This document shows positions 1 through 5,374 of a DNA stretch of 6,416 bases, one piece after another (the stretch's first letter is position 1; every line of letters begins with the position of its first letter). The position numbers were made by a program, and so were the translations under genes. Source of the DNA: Pseudomonadota bacterium (lineage in GTDB: Bacteria > Pseudomonadota > Gammaproteobacteria > Magnimaribacterales > D2472); NCBI GenBank assembly GCA_010024215.1, contig RGHK01000054.1:1-6416 (forward strand), read 5' to 3'. Below the pieces are notes generated by a model, which was given only the letters and a program-made list of their open reading frames with translations, had not been told where the DNA came from and made no database searches.

Positions 1-491
1 AAAACTTTGTTATGTGTATCATTAATTTTTAATTCAAATTGTTTAATAACTTCTCCCTCATCAAGCCCCTCTGATATTTTCATAAATGTTATTCCAGTTA
101 TAGCGTCCCCATTTAACAGAGAGCTTTGTATTGGGGAGGCACCTCTATATTTTGGCAATAATGAGTAGTGAACATTTATTGACATAATATTTGCACAATT
201 TAAAAACCAGTTTGGTAATATTTTTCCATATGCTGCAACAACAAGAAAATCAAAATCAATGCCCAACATTTCTGTTTTAAATTCTTCAGAATTCAGTGAC
301 TCCGGTTTGAATGTTTTTATATTTAGCTTGTTGCAAAGAGCTGAAACAGGAGATTCTTCTAATTTTTTACCCCTTTTCTGAGCTTTATCTGCTTTTGTGA
401 TAGCGCCAACAATATTTATATCTTTGTCTTGTGACAATATTTCAAGTATTTTTGATGATGGTTGGGGCGTTCCCGCAAACAAAATATTCAT
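1..491 (-). CDS. fmt: methionyl-tRNA formyltransferase, partial (C-terminal part outside window)
   Basis: Transfers a formyl group from 10-formyltetrahydrofolate to Met-tRNAfMet in the cytoplasm, making the initiator tRNA used in bacterial translation. About 163 N-terminal codons are present out of the usual ~310, and the frame stays open to the left edge. The product begins MNILFAGTP, the family's usual start. The active-site segment INVHYSLLPKYRGASP gives N106 and H108, and EGLDEGE gives D144; this Asn/His/Asp set falls at the positions of the known catalytic residues of the formyltransferase domain. The folate-loop segment RGKKLEESPV lies near residues 40-49. Missing are the end of the catalytic domain and the C-terminal OB-like tRNA-binding domain. 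It follows def on the same strand after 46 bp, the common def-fmt pairing. I see no good Shine-Dalgarno sequence before the ATG at 491-489. Confidence 0.96.
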   Translation of the reverse strand, partial: MNILFAGTPQPSSKILEILSQDKDINIVGAITKADKAQKRGKKLEESPVSALCNKLNIKTFKPESLNSEEFKTEMLGIDFDFLVVAAYGKILPNWFLNCANIMSINVHYSLLPKYRGASPIQSSLLNGDAITGITFMKISEGLDEGEVIKQFELKINDTHNKV

Positions 492-537
492 AAAATCGTT
501 TAAAATACTCTAAATTCGTTAAAAATCGTTTAATTTC
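492..537. repeat. Short repeated motif in the def-fmt gap
   Basis: The 46 bp between the def stop and the fmt start hold an exact 12-bp direct repeat, AAAATCGTTTAA, at 492-503 and 522-533 (30-bp period). A degenerate copy, AAATTCGTTAAA, lies at 512-523. The first copy touches the fmt start codon and the last lies 4 bp from the def stop codon. Function is unknown; it could be a local duplication, a protein-binding site, or chance in AT-rich DNA. Confidence 0.5.
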
Positions 538-1032
538 TTATTTTTGTAATTTTTTTCTTATTCTATCTCTTTTTATTGGGCTTATGTAGTCAACCATTAA
601 TTTTCCTTCTAGATGGTCCATTTCATGCTGAATGCATATTGTTAGCAAACCATTAGGTCTATCGGTATGGGGCTTACCTTCTAAATCTTGCCATGTTAAT
701 TCAATTTTATCTGGCCTGATAATTTCCTCGCTAAAACCTGGTATAGACAAACACCCCTCTTCAAATGATGCTAGGGACTCGTTATCTAGTATTTTATATT
801 CTGGATTAATGAATACCCTTGGATCATTTCTTTCTTCGCTAAGATCCATCACAATTAATCTTATATGCCTATCTACTTGAGATGCTGCTAAGCCTATACC
901 ATTATCCTCATACATAGTGTACAACATGTCATCTGCAAGTTTTTCTAGACTTTTGTCGAATTTTGTTACTTTTTTTGCAACTGTCCTAAGCCTCGGGTCA
1001 GGAAATTTTAAAATTTTTAGTTTTTCTGCCAT
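538..1032 (-). CDS. def: peptide deformylase
   Basis: Metal-dependent hydrolase that removes the formyl group from the N-terminal methionine of nascent proteins, acting at the ribosome. The 164-residue length is normal for a bacterial class I enzyme. All three family motifs are intact: GIGLAASQ (45-52), EGCLS (92-96) and QHEMDHLEG (135-143). Metal ligands are therefore C94, H136 and H140, with E137 as the catalytic glutamate. The N-terminal LKFPDPRLR is also typical. The basic tail (SPIKRDRIRKKLQK) resembles the C-terminal helix of the E. coli enzyme that binds the ribosome. It is the first gene of a minus-strand unit with fmt and is divergent from purE. The ATG start gives the standard N-terminus; no Shine-Dalgarno sequence is evident upstream. 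Confidence 0.98.
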   Translation of the reverse strand: MAEKLKILKFPDPRLRTVAKKVTKFDKSLEKLADDMLYTMYEDNGIGLAASQVDRHIRLIVMDLSEERNDPRVFINPEYKILDNESLASFEEGCLSIPGFSEEIIRPDKIELTWQDLEGKPHTDRPNGLLTICIQHEMDHLEGKLMVDYISPIKRDRIRKKLQK

Positions 1033-1106
1033 GAAATTACTATTTTTTTAATCATTTGACCATTATAATCCACTTGTATTATTAACAACTAAAATTTTTA
1101 AAAATT
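1033..1106. promoter_or_regulatory. Divergent promoter region between def and purE
   Basis: These 74 bp must hold the start signals for both operons. The octamer ATTATAAT at 1062-1069 is its own reverse complement, so a perfect TATAAT lies on the plus strand (1064-1069) and on the minus strand (1067-1062). On the minus strand, possible -35 elements are TTGTTA at 1088-1083 (15-bp spacer) or TAGTTG at 1091-1086 (18-bp spacer). On the plus strand the -35 for that box is poor. An alternative purE promoter is TTGACC at 1056-1061 with TATTAA at 1080-1085 (18-bp spacer). Which -10 elements are used cannot be told from sequence alone. Confidence 0.5.
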
Positions 1107-1607
1107 ATGACTAATTCAACAACTGATGTGGCTATTATAATGGGCTCAGACTCTGATTTACCCATTGTTGAGGCTGCTTTTTCAATATTAGACTCATTTG
1201 GTGTAAATTACACAAAAAACGTTATGTCTGCGCATAGAACGCCTCATGAGGTTATGGAATTGATAAAAACCTCTGAAAATAACGGTTGCAAGGTATTTAT
1301 AGCTGCTGCAGGTATGGCGGCCCATCTTGCTGGCGCTGTTGCTGCTCATTCAACCAGGCCAGTTATAGGCATACCAATAGAGTCAGGGGGCATGGGTGGA
1401 ATAGATTCTTTATTGTCAACTGCTATGATGCCACCAGGTGTTCCTGTTGCAACTGTTGCTGTTGGTAAAGCTGGGGCTAAAAATAGCGCTATCTTAGCAG
1501 TACAAATTCTTGCCACATCAAACACTGATCTAGCTCAGAAGCTTCTTGATTATAAAAGCAATATGAGAGATGAAGTGCTTAAAAAAGACGCAGCTCTAAA
1601 CTCTTAA
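1107..1607 (+). CDS. purE: N5-carboxyaminoimidazole ribonucleotide mutase (PurE)
   Basis: Catalyses the rearrangement of N5-CAIR to CAIR in de novo purine synthesis, in the cytoplasm. The 166-residue length is typical of a stand-alone PurE. Visible motifs are MGSDSD (12-17, phosphate/substrate loop), SAHRTP (41-46, with the family's conserved active-site histidine as H43), AGMAAHLAG (68-76) and GKAGAKNSAILAVQIL (120-135). SAHRTP is the form I associate with class I mutases, which act on the PurK product; class II enzymes that use AIR and CO2 usually differ here. No purK is in the window, although purE and purK are often adjacent, so purK should be elsewhere in the genome. First gene of the plus-strand run. 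The ATG is preceded by an A/T-rich stretch with no Shine-Dalgarno sequence. The gene is visibly less AT-rich than its downstream neighbours. Confidence 0.97.
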   Translation: MTNSTTDVAIIMGSDSDLPIVEAAFSILDSFGVNYTKNVMSAHRTPHEVMELIKTSENNGCKVFIAAAGMAAHLAGAVAAHSTRPVIGIPIESGGMGGIDSLLSTAMMPPGVPVATVAVGKAGAKNSAILAVQILATSNTDLAQKLLDYKSNMRDEVLKKDAALNS

Positions 1608-2168
1608 TTGCAAGTAAAATCACTTGATGTTTTATCCTCTGCTGAATGGCTAGCAGAGGGTAAAATTTTAATTCATCCAACTGAAGGCGTCTGGGGAATA
1701 GGTTGTGATGCACTAAATAAATCAAGCTTTCAAAAAGTTTATGATTTAAAAAAAAGACCTAGAAATAAAAGTTTTATTTTGCTTATTAAATCATTTGAAA
1801 GTATAAGAAACTATCTAGTGAAACTAGACACCAACGATTTAAAATATATAGAAGATGTTTGGCCTGGACACACTACTTTATTAATTAAATATAACGAAAA
1901 ATTACCAGAACATTTAAAAAATGAAAGCGGTAAAGTAGCATTAAGAGTAAGTAATCACTACCCTATAAATCTCCTATTTACAGCATTTAATGGCATATTG
2001 GTATCTACATCAGCAAATCTTTCAGGCGAACCCAATATTGAAAATATAGATGATATTTTAAGTACTTTTGCTCACAAAGATGTTGCGCATTATGATGATA
2101 AATTAGGAAATAATAAGAAGCCATCAAGAATAATTGATTTAGAATCAAGAACGATTATTAGAGATTAG
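1608..2168 (+). CDS. tsaC: L-threonylcarbamoyladenylate synthase (TsaC/YrdC family)
   Basis: Makes threonylcarbamoyl-AMP from threonine, bicarbonate and ATP, the first step of the universal t6A37 modification of ANN-decoding tRNAs. The product has 186 residues, matching short TsaC (about 190 in E. coli) and lacking the extra domain of Sua5. Conserved segments are HPTEGVWGIGCD (23-34), the KRPxxK motif KRPRNK (49-54), WPGHTT (85-90), STSANLSGEP (133-142) and PSRIIDL (172-178). The start is TTG, immediately after the purE stop with no spacer. No early in-frame ATG exists before the conserved HPTE segment, so TTG is the most plausible start, probably used by translational coupling. The tsaC-hemF-aroE order is familiar from other gammaproteobacteria. 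Confidence 0.94.
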   Translation: MQVKSLDVLSSAEWLAEGKILIHPTEGVWGIGCDALNKSSFQKVYDLKKRPRNKSFILLIKSFESIRNYLVKLDTNDLKYIEDVWPGHTTLLIKYNEKLPEHLKNESGKVALRVSNHYPINLLFTAFNGILVSTSANLSGEPNIENIDDILSTFAHKDVAHYDDKLGNNKKPSRIIDLESRTIIRD

Positions 2169-2169
2169 T

Positions 2170-3075
2170 ATGATTAAAAATTTAGAACAAAATTTTCTTA
2201 ATTCTCATGAAAGTATAATCAACGCTTTTAGAGATTTAGAGACATCAAAAAATGCTTCTGTAAATTATGATAAGTGGAAAAGGCCAGAAGGTGGTGGTGG
2301 AAAAACTTTTGTAATAGGTGGCGGAAATTTTTTCGATAATTGTGCTGTAAACTTTTCATCAATAAGGGGAAAGAACTTGCCAAAAGCTGCACTTGGTAAT
2401 TCAATAATTAAATCTGCAAATAATGGTTATCAAGCAATGGGTGTCTCAGTAATATCCCACCCAAAAAACCCCCATGTTCCAAGCAGCCATATGAATATTA
2501 GACTTTTTTGCATTTTAGATAAGAAAAATGAGATTAAAGAGTGGTGGTGCGGGGGCGGTTACGATCTCACACCATATATTCCATATAAAAATGACTATAA
2601 AGGATGGCATAAAGAGGCAAAAACCCTTTTAGACTCATATAATAGGAATTTTTATAAGAAATTTTCAAAAAACTGCAACGATTACTTTTTTATACCACAT
2701 AGAAACGAAAGAAGAGGAATTGGAGGACTGTTTTTTGATAACTTATCTAAAATGAGTATGGAAAAATCTTTAGTATTTCTCTCAGATATTGCAAATCAAT
2801 ACAAAGAATCATATTTATCAATTGTTAACTTGCGAAAAAAAACAAAGTTCAGTTCTGACGAGAAAAATTTCCAATTATATAGAAGAGGAAGATATGCTGA
2901 ATTTAATTTAGTTTGTGATAGAGGAACCGCATTTGGCCTTCAGTCTAACGGGAGAATTGAATCCATTTTGGCCTCTTTACCAAGTGATGTTAAGTGGTCT
3001 TATGCCAAAACCAAAGAGTATGTAAAAATGGAAAAAAACTTGCTCAAATATATCAACAAAGATTGGAATGTCTAA
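2170..3075 (+). CDS. hemF: oxygen-dependent coproporphyrinogen III oxidase
   Basis: Uses O2 to decarboxylate coproporphyrinogen III to protoporphyrinogen IX in heme synthesis; soluble enzyme. The 301-residue length matches E. coli HemF (299). Family signatures are HPKNPHVPSSHMNIR (97-111), WWCGGGYDLTPY (125-136), HRNERRGIGGLFFD (177-190), RRGRYAEFNLV (238-248) and DRGTAFGLQSNGRIESIL (250-267). The four histidines H97, H107, H147 and H177 line up in spacing with the conserved set H96/H106/H145/H175 described for E. coli. Begins one base after the tsaC stop, with a weak AGAG at 2160-2163 as possible ribosome binding site. Its last 8 bp overlap aroE. An O2-requiring heme enzyme fits the aerobic oxidase genes downstream, although those look separately transcribed. 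Confidence 0.97.
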   Translation: MIKNLEQNFLNSHESIINAFRDLETSKNASVNYDKWKRPEGGGGKTFVIGGGNFFDNCAVNFSSIRGKNLPKAALGNSIIKSANNGYQAMGVSVISHPKNPHVPSSHMNIRLFCILDKKNEIKEWWCGGGYDLTPYIPYKNDYKGWHKEAKTLLDSYNRNFYKKFSKNCNDYFFIPHRNERRGIGGLFFDNLSKMSMEKSLVFLSDIANQYKESYLSIVNLRKKTKFSSDEKNFQLYRRGRYAEFNLVCDRGTAFGLQSNGRIESILASLPSDVKWSYAKTKEYVKMEKNLLKYINKDWNV

Positions 3076-3880
3076 AAAATATAAATTAGGAGTTATTGGA
3101 AATCCGATTGAGCACTCATTATCACCTTTTATTCATTCAAGATTCGCAAGAAATGAAAATATAAACATAGACTATCAGGCATATAAGGTTGAAGAAATTA
3201 ACTTTAGTAATTTTATAAAGGAATTTTTTTCTGATAACTCAGCTAAGGGTTTGAATGTAACCCTTCCTTTTAAAAGCTTAGCCGCTGGTCTTGACGGAAT
3301 TATTTCAGAAGAGGCCAGTTTTATTAATGCTGTTAATACAATAACACTTGTAGATAAAAAAATTAGACTAGCATCAACAGATGGCGAGGGCTTTATGAAT
3401 GATTTAAGATCAAAAAATATTGATGTAGCTAATAAAAATATTTTAATACTTGGAGCAGGGGCCGCTGTCGAGAGTATTTTATTTACGCTATATAATAATA
3501 AACCCAAGAACATATCTATTCTTAACAGGACGCAAGACAAAGCAGAAAAAATTTGTCTTAAGTATGACGACAAAAGAAAAGTTAATACAAAAATTCTAGA
3601 TGGCGATTATGATTTGGTTATAAACGGAAGCTCAGCGGGGCTTACAGGCGCATTCTTGCCACCAAAAGAAATTAAAATTACGAGCAAAACTATTTTCTAT
3701 GATTTAAATTATTCATTGGGCGATACCCCATTTTGTGAATGGGCCATAGAAAATTCAAACCTTGTTTATGACGGCATGGGTATGCTAGCTCACCAAGCTG
3801 CATTATCTTTTGATATTTGGTTTGGTGTTTGTCCAAACATTGATACCGTAATAGATGATCTCAAAAGTCTTAAACAATGA
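3068..3880 (+). CDS. aroE: shikimate dehydrogenase (NADP-dependent)
   Basis: Reduces 3-dehydroshikimate to shikimate in aromatic amino acid and chorismate synthesis; cytoplasmic. The 270-residue length is normal. The N-terminal substrate domain has GNPIEHSLSP (11-20, substrate serines S17 and S19), NVTLPFK (63-69, catalytic K69), INAVNT (86-91, N90) and STDGEGF (103-109, catalytic partner D105). The nucleotide-binding domain has the glycine-rich loop GAGAA (129-133) and NRT (153-155), the motif that usually contacts the NADP 2'-phosphate. NGSSAGL, DLNYSLGDTPF and DGMGMLAHQAAL (245-256, Q253) follow the family pattern. The ATG lies inside hemF with an 8-bp overlap, and the stop overlaps the next start as ATGA, both signs of translational coupling. 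Confidence 0.96.
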   Translation: MSKKYKLGVIGNPIEHSLSPFIHSRFARNENINIDYQAYKVEEINFSNFIKEFFSDNSAKGLNVTLPFKSLAAGLDGIISEEASFINAVNTITLVDKKIRLASTDGEGFMNDLRSKNIDVANKNILILGAGAAVESILFTLYNNKPKNISILNRTQDKAEKICLKYDDKRKVNTKILDGDYDLVINGSSAGLTGAFLPPKEIKITSKTIFYDLNYSLGDTPFCEWAIENSNLVYDGMGMLAHQAALSFDIWFGVCPNIDTVIDDLKSLKQ

Positions 3881-4077
3881 AGAAATTAATCCAATTTATA
3901 GCAGGAGCAAAATGTCCAACATGTAGTGCAATTGATACTATTGCAATTAATGCTGATAACGACATTATTTACTGTGTAAAGTGCGACTTTAAACAGTCAA
4001 GACCAAAAATAGATGATGTTAAAAAACAATCAATTAATGTTATAAATATACAGGATTATAAACGCCCAAAAAGCTAG
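3877..4077 (+). CDS. yheV: YheV-family small zinc-ribbon protein, function unknown
   Basis: A 66-residue cytoplasmic protein that resembles E. coli YheV from memory: the shared pattern is FIAGAKCP.C near the start and a CVKC knuckle after about 17 residues. The two CxxC pairs, CPTC (13-16) and CVKC (33-36), should bind one zinc ion. The C-terminal half is polar and lysine-rich with no motif I recognise. The family (DUF2387) has no established function that I know of and seems confined to gammaproteobacteria, which helps place the organism. The ATG overlaps the aroE stop by 4 bp (ATGA), so the gene is very likely co-translated with aroE. It is the last gene of the purE run; the next gene lies 130 bp further on. 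The family call is secure, the role is not. Confidence 0.88.
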   Translation: MKKLIQFIAGAKCPTCSAIDTIAINADNDIIYCVKCDFKQSRPKIDDVKKQSINVINIQDYKRPKS

Positions 4078-4129
4078 TAAAAAAGACTACAAAAAGATAT
4101 TATATGCACCGAATTTGCTAGCTATATTT

Positions 4130-4158
4130 TTGTTTTAAATATATAAATACTTTATAAT
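4130..4158 (+). promoter_or_regulatory. Sigma70-like promoter of the coxBA operon
   Basis: TTGTTT at 4130-4135 and a perfect TATAAT at 4153-4158 are separated by the optimal 17 bp. Transcription would begin near 4165, leaving a leader of roughly 43 nt before the coxB ATG. The region is almost purely A/T, so other -10-like hexamers exist, but this is the best-spaced pair I found. Confidence 0.6.
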
Positions 4159-4170
4159 TATATATAAATA
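4139..4170. repeat. 11-bp direct repeat flanking the coxB -10 box
   Basis: ATATATAAATA occurs at 4139-4149 and again at 4160-4170, identical, with a 21-bp period (about two helical turns). The first copy lies in the promoter spacer, the second covers the predicted transcription start. It could be a tandem binding site for a regulator or an accident of low-complexity A/T sequence. Confidence 0.4.
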
Positions 4171-4196
4171 AATTTTATTTTGTTCAGCACGTACAT

Positions 4197-4200
4197 AGGA
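4197..4200 (+). promoter_or_regulatory. Ribosome binding site of coxB
   Basis: AGGA lies 7 nt before the coxB ATG. It is the clearest Shine-Dalgarno sequence in the window and supports the ATG at 4208 as the start. Confidence 0.65.
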
Positions 4201-4207
4201 TAAAAAA

Positions 4208-5353
4208 ATGTCTTTCAAAAAATTAGATAATCTTAAGAAAAGAGCTCTTTCTTTATTATTTCTTTTCGCAATTCCATCTCAAGCTGATTGGTTTGCTCTG
4301 AATATGACCAGAGGTGTTACTGACATCAGTAATGAGGTATTTGAGTTGCATATGCTGATATTCTGGATATGCGTTGTTATTGGAGTCCTTGTATTTAGTG
4401 TGATGTTTTATTCAATGTATGCGCATACAAAGAAAAAAAATCCTGTAGCAGCAAAATTTCATGAAAATCACAAAGTTGAAATAGCATGGACAATAATCCC
4501 ATTTTTAATTCTTATTGCTATGGCTGTTCCTGCATCAAAGACTTTGGTAAAAATTTATGACGATGAGGCTGGAGATGTAAATATTCAAGTTACTGGCTAT
4601 CAATGGAAGTGGCAGTACAACTATCTCGAAGACGATATAAGTTTTTTCTCAAACCTTTCCACCGATATGGATGAGATAAATAATCTTGTACCAAAAGGTG
4701 AGCACTACTTGCAAGAGGTGGACGAAATGGTAGTCATACCAGCTGGTAAGAAAGTTAGATTTTTAATTACTGCAAATGATGTAATTCATTCGTGGTGGAT
4801 GCCGGCTTTTGCAATTAAGCAAGATGCTATTCCTGGGTTTGTAAATACTGCTTGGACAAAAGTTGATAAGCCTGGAGTATATAGAGGTAAGTGTACTGAG
4901 TTATGTGGAAAGAACCATGGGTTTATGCCTATTGTAGTTAAGGTGGTCGAACAAGAGGAATACAACCAGTGGGTGGATGAAAAAAAACAGGCAGCAATTA
5001 AGATGGCCGAGCTAACAACCAAAGACTGGACAGCACAAGAATTAGTTGAAAGGGGTGAAAGTGTATATGCAGTTAACTGTGTTGCATGTCACCAAACCAA
5101 CGGTCAGGGTATTCCAGGTATATTTCCTGCTTTGGCTGGAAGCGATATTGTTATGAACAATAAAGATAAAAACATTGAGATATTAATGGAAGGTGTTCAG
5201 GGAGCAGCGATGAATTCATTCAGCTACTTGTCTGAAGTCGAATTAGCAGCTGTAATAACATACACTCGCCAGTCATGGGGGAATGCAGAAAATGGAGACG
5301 GCGAAATAGTAGTCCCAAAAGATATCGTAGATTATAAAAAACCAAAGATTTAA
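4208..5353 (+). CDS. coxB: cytochrome c oxidase subunit II with fused cytochrome c domain (caa3 type)
   Basis: Electron-entry subunit of the aerobic terminal oxidase, anchored in the inner membrane and facing the periplasm. Order of parts in 381 residues: a probable signal peptide (about 1-26, SQA before D27), transmembrane helices at about 47-71 and 91-113, a cupredoxin CuA domain (about 123-250), then a C-terminal c-type cytochrome domain (about 278-358). The CuA ligands are complete: H194 in VIHSWWMPA, then C229, E231, C233, H237 and M240 in CTELCGKNHGFM. The segment GYQWKWQY (130-137) is the aromatic patch through which electrons enter. The heme c site is CVACH (291-295), and M335 is the likely axial ligand. 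Length and architecture match Pseudomonas-type CoxB. It is followed by coxA after 21 bp and has its own promoter. Confidence 0.97.
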   Translation: MSFKKLDNLKKRALSLLFLFAIPSQADWFALNMTRGVTDISNEVFELHMLIFWICVVIGVLVFSVMFYSMYAHTKKKNPVAAKFHENHKVEIAWTIIPFLILIAMAVPASKTLVKIYDDEAGDVNIQVTGYQWKWQYNYLEDDISFFSNLSTDMDEINNLVPKGEHYLQEVDEMVVIPAGKKVRFLITANDVIHSWWMPAFAIKQDAIPGFVNTAWTKVDKPGVYRGKCTELCGKNHGFMPIVVKVVEQEEYNQWVDEKKQAAIKMAELTTKDWTAQELVERGESVYAVNCVACHQTNGQGIPGIFPALAGSDIVMNNKDKNIEILMEGVQGAAMNSFSYLSEVELAAVITYTRQSWGNAENGDGEIVVPKDIVDYKKPKI

Positions 5354-5360
5354 TATTAAA

Positions 5361-5365
5361 GAGAG
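5361..5365 (+). promoter_or_regulatory. Ribosome binding site of coxA
   Basis: GAGAG lies 9 nt before the ATG at 5375, within a purine-rich 21-bp gap. It supports the chosen coxA start, which also gives the expected N-terminus before the first transmembrane helix. Confidence 0.5.
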
Positions 5366-5374
5366 AAAGATAAT

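Noticed and set aside
632..880. Plus-strand open frame of 82 codons
   Set aside because: It lies wholly inside def, whose three catalytic motifs are intact on the other strand; its protein resembles nothing I know.
1286..1468. Cys-rich 60-codon plus-strand open frame that looks at first like a small metal-binding peptide
   Set aside because: It is an out-of-frame reading of Ala/Gly/Val-rich purE codons (GCT/GTT runs read as Cys); no ribosome binding site.
3175..3573. Minus-strand open frame of 132 codons
   Set aside because: Antisense to the conserved core of aroE; the Leu/Ser-rich product is a typical shadow of an AT-rich gene.
4072..4130. Possible terminator after yheV: AGCTAG (4072-4077) can pair with CTAGCT (4118-4123), followed by a T-rich stretch
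   Set aside because: The stem is only 6 bp with a 40-nt loop and is not GC-rich, so it does not meet the usual pattern of an intrinsic terminator.
4786..5022. Minus-strand open frame of 78 codons
   Set aside because: Antisense to the CuA-site region of coxB, where the coding frame is certain.
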